The notes: a model not told the origin generated them from the letters alone. A stretch of 64,000 nucleotides of DNA from an uncultured Methanobrevibacter sp. (GCF_937881195.1 NZ_CALGFC010000006.1:20323-84322); one strand, 5' to 3'. Positions 36,607 to 46,152 are shown, counted from the first letter of the stretch. Program-made: numbers and translations.

Positions 36607-37257
36607 CTAATCAGCTCCACTATTAGAGTTATTTTTCTTATTCCATGCTAATAAATCTGGTCTGAATTTTTCAAGAGCCATTATTACAATGATTGTCAAT
36701 ATAGCTTCAATTATGCCAATAAAGGCATGATATATTCCCATTGATGCAAGACCTAAAACAAGCGGGAATGTTCCAGCAAGAGCCATTTCAACTGCACATG
36801 CTTCTGCTGCTATAAATGTTGCAAGCCATGCGGCAATTCCAATTGCAGGATATTTTCCTATATGGTTTCTAAGTCCTTTAAATGTGAACAATCCTACTGA
36901 TCCTCCAATTATTCCCATATTCAAAACATTTGCTCCTAGAGTTGTAATTCCTCCATCTCCAAATAACAATGCTTGAACAAGTAAAACAACTGTAAATACA
37001 AGTATCGCTGCTTCTGGGGCCATAAATACTATTGCTACTAAAGTACCTCCAACCATATGTCCACTTGTACCAAATGGTATTGGCATATTCATAGACATTA
37101 TTGCGAAGATACCTGCAGCTAAAACTGCCATTAATGGAATACGTTTCTCATCAAGATTATTTTTTGCCCATTTACTAGCGAAGTATAGTGCTATGATTAA
37201 TATTACATAATATATAGCACATTGCCATAATGGTATAAAACCGTCAGGTATATGCAT
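36607..37257 (-). CDS. cbiM: CbiM metal-binding membrane subunit
   Basis: 216 residues, about seven transmembrane helices. The N-terminal MHIPDGFI (Met1, His2 and later His residues such as SGHMVGG) forms the Co/Ni-binding site, which fixes the start at 37257 because the N-terminus itself is a ligand. It recognises the divalent metal for the CbiMNQO importer. AGGAGG lies ten bases before the ATG. Upstream are two dyad elements described separately, so expression is probably metal-regulated. Confidence 0.9.
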   Translation of the reverse strand: MHIPDGFIPLWQCAIYYVILIIALYFASKWAKNNLDEKRIPLMAVLAAGIFAIMSMNMPIPFGTSGHMVGGTLVAIVFMAPEAAILVFTVVLLVQALLFGDGGITTLGANVLNMGIIGGSVGLFTFKGLRNHIGKYPAIGIAAWLATFIAAEACAVEMALAGTFPLVLGLASMGIYHAFIGIIEAILTIIVIMALEKFRPDLLAWNKKNNSNSGAD

Positions 37258-37275
37258 ACTTTCATTTCCTCCTAA

Positions 37276-37314
37276 GTAATACTTTTTCTACTATTTCTTT
37301 TGATAAAGTATTAC
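37276..37314. promoter_or_regulatory. Dyad element 1 upstream of cbiM
   Basis: Perfect 10-bp inverted repeat GTAATACTTT-N19-AAAGTATTAC, 39 bp overall, 19 bp before the cbiM start codon. Its half-sites are 33 bp apart, about three DNA turns. Position over the expected transcription start suggests a repressor site; a metal-responsive regulator such as NikR is a candidate by context, but its usual spacing is shorter. Confidence 0.6.
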
Positions 37315-37431
37315 CTCATATTCTGTTAAAATATTCTTTTTAAAATTCCAAGTTTAATATAATATTATTTTTGTTATATATTAACTGGATAACAATGATT
37401 ATATCATATTTCCAATATAAAGCTTTTGAAA

Positions 37432-37470
37432 GTAATATTTTTTTTAAAATTTCCATATTAAAAGTATTAC
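37432..37470. promoter_or_regulatory. Dyad element 2 upstream of cbiM
   Basis: GTAATATTTT-N19-AAAGTATTAC, with the same half-sites, the same 39-bp span and the same spacing as element 1, 156 bp further upstream. One arm differs by one base. The identical geometry argues against chance. Confidence 0.55.
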
Positions 37471-37814
37471 TTTTTGAATATATTTTAGAAAATAAAAATA
37501 ATATTTTTAAATTGTGTTTTAAAAAAATCAAGAAGAATTTATAGAAATTAGATGTTGGTTTAAAAATTAAAAAAAGTAATTGTTTAATTATTAATATTAA
37601 ATTAATTTTTGGTATTCATAATTATAATAGCTAATTAGATTATTATTATAATAAATTATATCATATTAATATATTAAATATAAATAATATTATTTTAATT
37701 ATATTAATATTGTATTTTTGATTATAAATTTTAAAATTATAGTATTAATTATATTATTATTTAATTATTTTTAGAATAAATTTTTTAAAATAATTTTTTT
37801 TAAAAACTAAAAAA

Positions 37815-38321
37815 CTATCTTTTTACAATTTTTTTCATAATTCTATAATATAATTTTTTTTCTATTTTTTTGTTTTTAAGATTTTCTGCTTTATTAAATG
37901 CTTCCAATGCTTTTTCATCTTCTCCAATACTTTTCAATAATTCTCCTTTTTTCTCCCAGGGAATATTATTATTAGGATCTTTTGAAATAGCAGAATTATA
38001 AAATTCAAGTGCTTTTTTTGGATTATTAATTGATTCAAATATTTCTCCTTTTTTTATAAGTGCATATATGTAATTTGGATCTTTTTTTAAGACTTTATCA
38101 CAATATTCCAATGCTTTTTCAGGTTTTCCTTTTTTAATCATCTTTTCTGCAATCGCTATATTTATTTCTTTTTTAAAAAATGAAACAACAATCGCTATTA
38201 AAAGCAAACAAGCAATACTTGTGATAATATCTTTTATAATAATAATACATATCAAAAATCCCATGATTAATATTCCTATAAGTACTGTATCATACCATTT
38301 CCAACTTTGATATCTTTCCAT
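37815..38321 (-). CDS. Membrane-anchored TPR-repeat protein
   Basis: 168 residues. The N-terminus has one or two transmembrane helices (about residues 11-50), then three TPR units: EKALEYCDKVLKKDPNYIYA, the related NPKKALEFYNSAISKDP, and GEDEKALEAFNKAENL. The TPR domain suggests a scaffold for protein contacts. No specific role can be assigned. It is a single gene between two regulatory spacers. Confidence 0.78.
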   Translation of the reverse strand: MERYQSWKWYDTVLIGILIMGFLICIIIIKDIITSIACLLLIAIVVSFFKKEINIAIAEKMIKKGKPEKALEYCDKVLKKDPNYIYALIKKGEIFESINNPKKALEFYNSAISKDPNNNIPWEKKGELLKSIGEDEKALEAFNKAENLKNKKIEKKLYYRIMKKIVKR

Positions 38322-38475
38322 TAATTACACCTTTATTTTATTTTTAGATTAATTTCTATTTTATTATTATAATATATAAAAAAATTAGTAACTTTAATAA
38401 CATTACAGAAAATTACTTATATTATTAATAACAAACATATAATTTACATTATATCTATGTATTATAATGTTTTTA

Positions 38476-38502
38476 AAAGTATTATATTTATTATAATACT
38501 TT
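38476..38502. promoter_or_regulatory. 11-bp dyad with cbiM-like half-sites
   Basis: AAAGTATTATA-N5-TATAATACTTT is a perfect inverted repeat. Its half-sites share AAAGTATTA with the cbiM elements, but in the opposite order and with a short spacer. It lies 155 bp upstream of the TPR gene start and about 1 kb before cdhA. Confidence 0.35.
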
Positions 38503-38658
38503 GAATATTTGCAATATAATTATTCTAACTTTTTTAATTTTTATTAAGCAAAAAATACTATTAGCAAAAAATACTATTAAATACTATTCAATTTTAAACA
38601 ATTATAATAATTTAATTATCCAATTACTAATTTTCAATTACTATTTAAGATTGCCTTG

Positions 38659-38733
38659 TTTAATTAATCTCAATTATTAAAGATTTAACTAATCTCAATT
38701 ATTAAAGATTTAATTAATCTCAATTATTAAAAA
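38659..38733. repeat. 25-bp tandem repeat, three copies
   Basis: Units begin TTTAATTAATCTCAATTATT (second copy with C for T) at 38659, 38684 and 38709; the third is diverged at its end. Confidence 0.85.
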
Positions 38734-39193
38734 TTAAAATCTTATTTAGAATTTAATAATAGTGTATTTTATTATTTTATAAAGATATGCATATTTAAAG
38801 CTTTTTATGTTATTACTAATCGTTTTTTTAGTTGAAAAACGTAATACTTGACAATGATGAGAACCTTTTCAAATTTTACCTATTTTAATCAAAAAAGTAA
38901 TATTTTTCTTTAAAAAATGAATAATTGATTTATTTACAATATCATTAATGATGGGGCGAATTTTTTTAGTTTTCATTGTTTCTATTATGGTAGCATTTAT
39001 TTATAATTTGTTAATACAAAAAATATATATACTTTAAATTCAAAATAAAATATCATTATAAATCATTATTAATTACAACTGTAAAATTTATAATGTGTAA
39101 ACTTTTACTGCAGGTTATAATATTATCATGTTTCTATATATCATTCAATTAGGTATATTCATAACTTTTGCCTTACACTAATTATTATATTGG

Positions 39194-39209
39194 ATTACAA
39201 GCTTGTAAT
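39194..39209. promoter_or_regulatory. 16-bp perfect palindrome upstream of cdhA
   Basis: ATTACAAGCTTGTAAT is fully self-complementary, 271 bp before the cdhA start. It may be a regulator site or chance in AT-rich DNA; no known consensus recognised. Confidence 0.3.
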
Positions 39210-39479
39210 TAAAATTATGAAGTTTTATGTAAATTTATTTTTTTATGTAAAATTTTATAAAATGTAATTGGACATTATCAAATTAATAATCTTATTTATA
39301 TTACTTAATTTGATAATAATTTTAGTAATACTAATAATGATAATAATAAATTTAGTTAATTTAATTTTACTTAGTCTAGTTTGATTAATCTAAATTTAGT
39401 AATGAAATCTGATTTAGTAATAGAAATAATATAGTAATAGAAATAATACTAATTTAAAAATAATGAGGTCGGTGATAAT

Positions 39480-41834
39480 TTGACACCTAATTCAACTAAA
39501 CCTAAAGATTTTAAGGATGATTTTTGGAAAGCTAAAGATATAAAATTTTCTTTTGGTGAAATTATAGAAGATAAATCTCCAGATTCTGAGGATAAGGAAA
39601 CTTTTATTGGCCCAACTCCAAAACCCTCTGTCACGGATTTAAGATCGTGGGATATGAAACTTTTAGAGAGATATCCTCCATTTTATGCTCCATTTTGTGA
39701 TATGTGTTGTTTATGTACTTTTGGAAAATGTGATTTAACTGGAAAAAAAGGTGCTTGTGGAATTGATATTGAGGCTCAACAAGGAAGATTTGCACTTTTA
39801 ACATGTTGTATAGGTGCTGCGGCACATTCTGCACATAGTAGGCATTTACTTGAATATTTAATTCATAAAGTAGGCCCTGACCATCCAGTTGATTTTGGAA
39901 ATAATATTGATATTGAAGCACCAATTATGAGAACATTAATTGGTAAAGCTCCTAAAACATTGGGAGATATTAGAGAAGCAATGGCATATATGGAAGAAGA
40001 GAATCTTCATTTATTGTCTGCTTGTCATACTGGACAAGAAGGAAATTATCTTGATTTTGAATCCAAAGCTCTTCATGCAGGTTTGATGGATCATATTGGA
40101 ATGGAAATTGGTGACGTTTCTCAAATAGCTGCTTTAAATTTGCCAAAAGGTGAAGCAGATACTTCTCTTATAGAACTTGGTATTGGTGCAATTAATAGAG
40201 ATAAACCAGTTATACTATGTATTGGTCATAATGTTGCTCCTGGTGCAGGAGTTGTTGATTATTTAGAGGATAATAATCTTGAAGATGATGTTGAGCTTTG
40301 TGGTATATGTTGTACTGCTATTGATATAACTAGGTATAGTGACAGGGCTAAAGTTGTTGGGCCTATTTCTAAACAATTAAAATTCCTTAGAAGTGGAGTT
40401 GCTGATGTTGTAATTGTTGATGAACAATGTATAAGGTCTGATGTTCTTGAAGAATCTCAAAAAACAGGTACTGCATTATTAGCTACAACTGATAAAATGT
40501 GTTTGGGTTTACCTGATAAAACAAATGATCCTGCCGATTCAATTGTTGCAGATATTTTAAATAAACAAATTGATGGGGCACTTATCCTTGATCCTGAAAA
40601 AGTTGGGGAAGTGGCTACTAAATTATCATTAAAACTTTCTAAAACAAGAAAATATATTAAAGCTCTTCCAGACATGGATGAAATACAAGAAGAAGCTAGC
40701 AAATGTACAAAATGTGAATGGTGTGTTAGGGTATGTCCTAATAATCTTCCTATTATGGATGCTGTATCTTCTGCAGGTAATGGCGATTTTGATATAGCAG
40801 AATCACTATACTCTCATGATATCTGTTATGCTTGTGGTAGATGTGAACAAGAATGTCCTGAAGATATTAAAATAATGAATTTAATGTCTAAAGTTGGTGA
40901 AAACAATCTTAAAAACCAAAAATTCAATATCCGGGCAGGAAGAGGTCCAATACAAGATGTAGAAGTTAGGCGTGTTGGTGCTCCAATTGTTCTTGGAGAT
41001 ATACCGGGTGTTATAGCTTTTGTTGGGTGTACTAATTATCCTGATGGTGCTAAGGATGTTGCTAAAATGGCTGAAGAATTCCTTGAAAGGAATTATATTG
41101 TGGTTACTAGTGGTTGTGGAGCAATGTCTATTGGGGAATATAAAGATGAAGATGGAAAAACATTATATGAAAAATATAGTGGTGAATTTGATGCAAAAGG
41201 TTTAGTTAATGTTGGGTCTTGCGTATCTAATTCTCATATTCCTGGTGTTGCTATTAAAATAGCTAATATATTTGCTAAAAAACCACTTGAAGGAAACTTT
41301 GAAGTTATTGCTGATTATATTCTTAATCGTGTAGGTGCATGTGGTGTTGCATGGGGACCTTATTCACAAAAAGCAGCTTCTATTGCTTCTGGTGTTAATA
41401 GATGGGGTATTCCTGTAGTTTTAGGGCCACACGGTTCTAAATACAGAAGACTTTACTTAGGCAGGTCTGATAAAGAAGATGTTTGGAATTTAAATGATAT
41501 GAGGACTCGAAAAGTTATAAAAGGAGAACCTGCTCCAGAACATCTACTATTTGCTGCAGAAAATCGTGAAGAAGCTACTGTAGCTATTGCTAAGAGTTGT
41601 CTTAGGCCTACTGACAACAATAAAGGAAGACAAATTAAACTAAATCATTATATTGATTTAAATAAAAAATATTTTGGTGTTATTCCTGAAGATGTTTATA
41701 AATATATTCGGAATGAAAAAGATATTCCAATAACTTATAAAAATGATGTTAAAGAAATTTTAGAAAGAAATAATTGGGAACCTCGTGAATTAGTTATGGA
41801 ACCATCAATTCTTGATTTTCCTGAAGAAGAATAA
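39480..41834 (+). CDS. cdhA: CODH/ACS complex alpha subunit CdhA (CO dehydrogenase)
   Basis: 784 residues. It carries the Ni-Fe-S C-cluster and the relay clusters of CO dehydrogenase. An N-terminal cysteine cluster (CDMCCLCTFGKC, about residues 73-84) holds the B/D-type clusters. Two ferredoxin-like CxxCxxCxxxC motifs follow (CTKCEWCVRVCP and CYACGRCEQECP, about 408-465), and further cysteines lie in the GCGAMSIG and GACGVAWG regions. It reversibly reduces CO2 to CO for acetyl-CoA synthesis. The start is TTG at 39480: GGTGATAAT directly precedes it, the same spacing as for ATG genes here. First gene of the operon. Confidence 0.94.
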   Translation: MTPNSTKPKDFKDDFWKAKDIKFSFGEIIEDKSPDSEDKETFIGPTPKPSVTDLRSWDMKLLERYPPFYAPFCDMCCLCTFGKCDLTGKKGACGIDIEAQQGRFALLTCCIGAAAHSAHSRHLLEYLIHKVGPDHPVDFGNNIDIEAPIMRTLIGKAPKTLGDIREAMAYMEEENLHLLSACHTGQEGNYLDFESKALHAGLMDHIGMEIGDVSQIAALNLPKGEADTSLIELGIGAINRDKPVILCIGHNVAPGAGVVDYLEDNNLEDDVELCGICCTAIDITRYSDRAKVVGPISKQLKFLRSGVADVVIVDEQCIRSDVLEESQKTGTALLATTDKMCLGLPDKTNDPADSIVADILNKQIDGALILDPEKVGEVATKLSLKLSKTRKYIKALPDMDEIQEEASKCTKCEWCVRVCPNNLPIMDAVSSAGNGDFDIAESLYSHDICYACGRCEQECPEDIKIMNLMSKVGENNLKNQKFNIRAGRGPIQDVEVRRVGAPIVLGDIPGVIAFVGCTNYPDGAKDVAKMAEEFLERNYIVVTSGCGAMSIGEYKDEDGKTLYEKYSGEFDAKGLVNVGSCVSNSHIPGVAIKIANIFAKKPLEGNFEVIADYILNRVGACGVAWGPYSQKAASIASGVNRWGIPVVLGPHGSKYRRLYLGRSDKEDVWNLNDMRTRKVIKGEPAPEHLLFAAENREEATVAIAKSCLRPTDNNKGRQIKLNHYIDLNKKYFGVIPEDVYKYIRNEKDIPITYKNDVKEILERNNWEPRELVMEPSILDFPEEE

Positions 41835-41888
41835 ATTTATTTGAGGATTATAATTAATAATGAAAATATGGGAATAAATGGTGATTAA

Positions 41889-42401
41889 ATGAATGAAAGA
41901 GTTATTCCATGGCAACCAACAGTCATAGCAGGGCCAAAACAAGCTTTGTTAGCAACTCCTGAGACTGCAAAGTTAATGCTTCAAAAATCTAAAAGACCTC
42001 TATTTGTTGTAGGGCCTTATGCAAAAAATGAGCCACTTATGGGTCATGTCAAAAGTATAGCTGAATCTTGGGATTTGCCTATTGTTACAACAGCAGATAC
42101 TTTTAAATCATTTAATGAAAATGGAATTGAAAGTAATTATTATGGTATAGTTGAAATAGTTAATTTACTAAAAGATCCTGATTGGAAAGGTATTAATGGT
42201 GAAGGCTCCCATGATTTAGTTGTTTTTGTAGGTTGTATTTATTATATTGCCTCTCAAGGTCTTTCTACATTAAAACACTTTGCACCTCACCTTAAAACTT
42301 TGACAATATGTAAATATTTCCATTCAAATGCTGATGCATCATTTCCAAATATGAAAGATGAAGAATGGGAAAAATATTTAGGTAAAATGAGTAAAAAATA
42401 G
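41889..42401 (+). CDS. cdhB: CODH/ACS complex epsilon subunit CdhB
   Basis: 170 residues of the CdhB family, which binds the alpha subunit and may take part in flavin-dependent electron transfer. The N-terminal PWQPTVIAGPKQALLATPE and the repeated Gly/Pro loops are typical. It follows cdhA by 54 bp with GGTGATTAA before the ATG. Order cdhA-cdhB-cdhC matches other Methanobacteriales. Confidence 0.92.
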   Translation: MNERVIPWQPTVIAGPKQALLATPETAKLMLQKSKRPLFVVGPYAKNEPLMGHVKSIAESWDLPIVTTADTFKSFNENGIESNYYGIVEIVNLLKDPDWKGINGEGSHDLVVFVGCIYYIASQGLSTLKHFAPHLKTLTICKYFHSNADASFPNMKDEEWEKYLGKMSKK

Positions 42402-42572
42402 TAGAAATAGTTAAAATAGAATTATTAATATTAATAAAAATTATTTTATTAAAATATAATGAAAATCACGATTATTGAATTTAATGAAAATTACATTATT
42501 ACAATTAATAAAAATTACATTATTAAAAATTATAATCATATATTAATGTTTAATTGATAGAGGAGGAATTAA

Positions 42573-43982
42573 ATGTTTAGTGATATTCCTGTTGATGTAA
42601 GTCCTATGCATGAAGGTGAAAGAATACGTGCGGCTAATATGTTTGTAGAATTAGCTGGTCCTAAATCTATTGGAGCAGAACTTGTTCGAGTTGATGAATC
42701 TTTAAATGATGGGAAATTTGAAGTTATTGGTCCTGAGCTCAGTGAAATGACCAAAGGTGAAGTTTATCCATTTGGTATAAAAATAGATATTAAGGGTGAA
42801 AAACTTGAAAAAGAGCTTGAAGGGGTTATAGAAAGGAGAACGCACGATTTGTGTAATTATATTCAAGGTTTTATGCATTTAAATCAGAGAGATCAAATTT
42901 GGTGCAGAGTAAGTACTGATGCTTTGAATTCTGGATTTAAACTTTTAGATTTAGCTAAAGCTCTTGGAATTTTATTTAAAGAAGAATTTCCAATTATTGA
43001 GGAAATTTCTGTGACAATATTGACTACTGAAGATGATGTAAAAAAATTTGTAGATAATGCTCAAGAAATTTATTCTGCAAGGGATGAAAGAGCAAGAGAA
43101 CTTTCTGATGAAGATGTTGATGTTTTTTACGGATGCTTGATGTGTCAATCTTTTGCACCTACTCATATGTGTGTTGTAACTCCTGATCGTACTGCTTTAT
43201 GCGGGGCTATAAATTGGTTTGATTGTAGGGCTTCTGCTAAGATGGATCCTGATGGATCAATTTTTGAAATTGAAAAAGGTGAAGTTTTAGATGATATTAA
43301 AGGGGAGTATGCAAATGTTAATGAAATAATTGCTCAAAAGACACAAGGTGAAACAGATAGAGTATATCTTCATAGTGTTTTTGAATATCCTCATACTTCT
43401 TGTGGATGTTTTGAAGCCGTAGCTTTTTATATACCTGAATTAGATGGTATTGGTATTGTCGATAGGGATTTTGCAGGTGAAACACCTTTAGGTATTCCAT
43501 TTTCATCAATGGCAGGGCAATGTTCTGGTGGAAAACAGGTTGAAGGATTTACTGGGTTAAGTTTAGAATATATGAGGTCTCCAAAATTTTTACAAGCTGA
43601 TGGAGCATATGATAGAATTGTTTGGATGCCAAGCACAATTAAAAGTTCTTTAGAAGGATTTATTCCAGAGGATATCTTTGATAAAATTGCCACTGATGAA
43701 GATGCTACTTCTATTAATGATATAAAAGAATTTTTAAAAGAAAAAGATCATCCAATTTTAGAAAGGATTTCTAATTTAGGGAATGATGAAGATATTGATG
43801 AAGAAGAATATTCTGAAAGTGAAAGTTCAATGGAATATCAAGATGAGGGTATTGGTCAAGAATTTGTACCAGTAGCCACTGCTCCTGAGATGTCTATGCC
43901 TATGTCTGGTGGAGTTAAAATTATTTTCAAAAATGCAAAAGTATATGCAGAAAAAGTTATAATTAAAAGAAGTAAAAAGTAG
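42573..43982 (+). CDS. cdhC: CODH/ACS complex beta subunit CdhC (acetyl-CoA synthase)
   Basis: 469 residues, the acetyl-CoA synthase. The A-cluster 4Fe-4S ligands follow the C-x2-C-x8-C-x9-C spacing (CLMCQSFAPTHMC, then ALC). The Ni site is the CysGlyCys of HTSCGCFEA. It joins methyl from the corrinoid protein, CO and CoA. It lacks the N-terminal domains of bacterial AcsB, as in archaeal CdhC. A short acidic, methionine-rich region near residues 410-450 is a flexible linker before the C-terminal tail. GAGGAGGAATTAA precedes the ATG. Confidence 0.95.
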   Translation: MFSDIPVDVSPMHEGERIRAANMFVELAGPKSIGAELVRVDESLNDGKFEVIGPELSEMTKGEVYPFGIKIDIKGEKLEKELEGVIERRTHDLCNYIQGFMHLNQRDQIWCRVSTDALNSGFKLLDLAKALGILFKEEFPIIEEISVTILTTEDDVKKFVDNAQEIYSARDERARELSDEDVDVFYGCLMCQSFAPTHMCVVTPDRTALCGAINWFDCRASAKMDPDGSIFEIEKGEVLDDIKGEYANVNEIIAQKTQGETDRVYLHSVFEYPHTSCGCFEAVAFYIPELDGIGIVDRDFAGETPLGIPFSSMAGQCSGGKQVEGFTGLSLEYMRSPKFLQADGAYDRIVWMPSTIKSSLEGFIPEDIFDKIATDEDATSINDIKEFLKEKDHPILERISNLGNDEDIDEEEYSESESSMEYQDEGIGQEFVPVATAPEMSMPMSGGVKIIFKNAKVYAEKVIIKRSKK

Positions 43983-44083
43983 TATTTGTTAATTAATGAT
44001 TAATGTAATTTGATTATATATTTTATAACACATTAATCAATTTATGTTAATTAATAGATTAAATAAAACCTTTGTGTGATAAA

Positions 44084-44836
44084 TTGATAATTGCTGTAAG
44101 TGGAAAAGGTGGAACTGGAAAAACTTTAGTTTCTTCTATATTAATAAAATTATTGTCTAAAACAGGAAAAGACCTTTTAGTTATTGATGCGGATCCTGAT
44201 TCAAATATTCCTGAATCTTTAGGGATTGATGTTGATAAAAGTGTTGGTGATGTTAGAGAAGATCTTAAAAAAGATATAAATAAAGGCAATATACCTTCTG
44301 GGATGAATAAATGGGACATCTTAGACTATAAAATCATGGAATCGATTGTTGAAACACCTGATTTTGATTTGCTTATGATGGGGCGACCGGAAGGTAGTGG
44401 ATGTTATTGTGCAGTTAATAATATGCTTAGGAAAATAATAGAAAATATTTCTTCAAACTACGATTTCATAGTTATTGATACTGAGGCAGGACTTGAGCAT
44501 TTAAGTCGTAGAACTACTCAAAGTGTTGATACGATGTTAGTTATTTCAGATTCATCAAAAAGAGGATTACATACGGCTTCAAGAGTTGGGGAATTGTCTA
44601 AAGAATTAGAAATATCATTTGATCAAATATATTTAATATTAAATAGGGTAAAATTTGGCAATGAAAAAGAGATATGTGAAAAATCTAAAGAAACAGGTTT
44701 GGATACTATTGGTTTAATTCATGATGATGAAACCATATATGAGTTTGATATTAAAGGTAAACCACTAATTGATCTTCCTGATGATTGTGAACCTGTTGAA
44801 GTTATTAGAAAAATTATTGATAAAATAATTTTATAA
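44084..44836 (+). CDS. cooC: CooC-like nickel-insertion ATPase for CODH/ACS
   Basis: 250 residues from the chosen TTG. It is a MinD-type P-loop ATPase with VSGKGGTGKT near the N-terminus and the CysXCys GCYCAVNN that binds metal in CooC proteins. It loads nickel into the CODH C-cluster. The first possible TTG (44072) is less likely than 44084, where GTGATAAA lies at the usual spacing. Placed between cdhC and cdhD, as in related methanogens. Confidence 0.88.
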   Translation: MIIAVSGKGGTGKTLVSSILIKLLSKTGKDLLVIDADPDSNIPESLGIDVDKSVGDVREDLKKDINKGNIPSGMNKWDILDYKIMESIVETPDFDLLMMGRPEGSGCYCAVNNMLRKIIENISSNYDFIVIDTEAGLEHLSRRTTQSVDTMLVISDSSKRGLHTASRVGELSKELEISFDQIYLILNRVKFGNEKEICEKSKETGLDTIGLIHDDETIYEFDIKGKPLIDLPDDCEPVEVIRKIIDKIIL

Positions 44837-44982
44837 GATTTTATTTATTAACAATCAATTGAATTAGCTTAATAATATATTAATTATATATTGAAATTTA
44901 TAAAATTAACAATATAGAATTAACAATATAATATAACAATATAAAATTAACAATATAATAATTATATTAAGGATGTGGACTT

Positions 44983-46152
44983 ATGGATCAGATCAATCAG
45001 CTATTAAAGCTATTGGAAAATGCAGAATCTGTTGAAATTGATGAATTTAGAATGGATTTCGAAGAATTAGAAATAAATTTAGCACCAGCTATTGCAAGGA
45101 CAGTTCAACAAACAGTGGCTAGGCAAAATGCTATTGAAAAAAATGTTGAAAGGACGATGCTCAGTGCAAGTGATTTTAAACCACCTATTAAGGATTATCC
45201 TGGTAATATTGCCCAGGTTCAATTAGGAGAAGGTTCAAGAAAACCTGTGTATCTTGGAGGACAAACTTCATTATATAGATTTGAAGAACCTCAACCAAAC
45301 CCTCCTGTTGTGACATTTGATGTTTTTGACATTCCTATGCCAGGTCTACCTCGCCCAATAAGAGAACACTTTTCTGATGTAATGGAATCTCCTGGAGAAT
45401 GGGCAAAAAAAGCAGTAAAAGATTATGGGGCTAATATGGTAACAATGCACTTAATAGGTACTGGTCCAAAAGTTATGGATAAATCACCTAGAGAAGGTGC
45501 TCAGGCCGTTGAAGAAGTACTTCAAGCGGTTGATGTTCCTCTTGTTATTGGAGGTTCTGGAGATCCTGTTAAAGATCCTCTTGTTCTCGAAGCGGCAGCC
45601 GCTGCTGCTGAAGGTGAAAGATGTTTACTCGCATCTGCAAATATGGATTTAGATTATCATAAAGTTGCTAAGTCTGCTGTTGATTATGGTCATGCTGTAC
45701 TTTCATGGGCTATTACAGATGTTAATATGCAAAAATCACTAAATAAATATCTTATGAAGGATGGATTAAGACAAGAAGATATCGTAATGGATCCTACAAC
45801 TTGTGCTCTTGGTTATGGTATTGAATTTTCGATTGATGTTATTACAAGAACTAGATTAGGAGGACTTAAAGGAGATCCTGATCTACAAATGCCAATGTCT
45901 TCTGGAACTACTAATGCATGGGGTTCAAGAGAAGCTTGGATGAAAAAAGAAGAATGGGGACCAACAGATTATCGGGGTCCTTTATGGGAAATTTTTACTG
46001 GTCTTACTTTAATGTTAAATGGTGTAGATATATTTATGATGCTCCATCCAGAATCAGTGAAAATACTTAGAGAAATTGGTGAAACGTTTACTAAGGAATA
46101 TTTAACTAGTTCAAGTCCAAATATTGAAAATTGGATTACTGAGTTAGAATAA
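44983..46152 (+). CDS. cdhD: Corrinoid iron-sulfur protein small subunit CdhD (delta)
   Basis: 389 residues. The TIM-barrel CdhD protein carries the corrinoid side of the methyl-transferring complex; blocks such as KPVYLGGQTSLYRFEEP and GGSGDPVKDP are diagnostic. It works with CdhE to pass the methyl group to CdhC. GGATGTGGACTT precedes the ATG. It starts 146 bp after cooC. Confidence 0.93.
   Translation: MDQINQLLKLLENAESVEIDEFRMDFEELEINLAPAIARTVQQTVARQNAIEKNVERTMLSASDFKPPIKDYPGNIAQVQLGEGSRKPVYLGGQTSLYRFEEPQPNPPVVTFDVFDIPMPGLPRPIREHFSDVMESPGEWAKKAVKDYGANMVTMHLIGTGPKVMDKSPREGAQAVEEVLQAVDVPLVIGGSGDPVKDPLVLEAAAAAAEGERCLLASANMDLDYHKVAKSAVDYGHAVLSWAITDVNMQKSLNKYLMKDGLRQEDIVMDPTTCALGYGIEFSIDVITRTRLGGLKGDPDLQMPMSSGTTNAWGSREAWMKKEEWGPTDYRGPLWEIFTGLTLMLNGVDIFMMLHPESVKILREIGETFTKEYLTSSSPNIENWITELE

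Larger units (their letters stand above)
37258..37814. other. Regulatory spacer upstream of cbiM
   Basis: 557 bp with no gene supported. It contains two matching long dyads (listed separately); the remainder is AT-rich and includes 3'-flanking sequence of the TPR gene. Confidence 0.5.
38322..39479. other. Long regulatory spacer upstream of the CODH/ACS operon
   Basis: 1.16 kb without a supported gene. It contains an 11-bp dyad at 38476, a 25-bp triplicate, a palindrome at 39194 and AAATATATATAC TATA-like sequence near 39021. A promoter-like CATATTTAAAGC near 38790 precedes a 7-bp hairpin (CGTTTTT...AAAAACG, 38821-38841) and a T-rich end near 38900, which could be a small RNA; unsupported beyond this. 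Confidence 0.5.

Noticed and set aside
37340..37531. 63-codon minus-strand frame in the cbiM upstream region
   Set aside because: It overlaps the second dyad element, has low-complexity hydrophobic/Asn-Lys content, no ribosome binding site and no family.
38850..38960. C/D-box sRNA signal (ATGATGA at 38854)
   Set aside because: A C box-like sequence is present, but I found no matching CTGA D box at the right distance.
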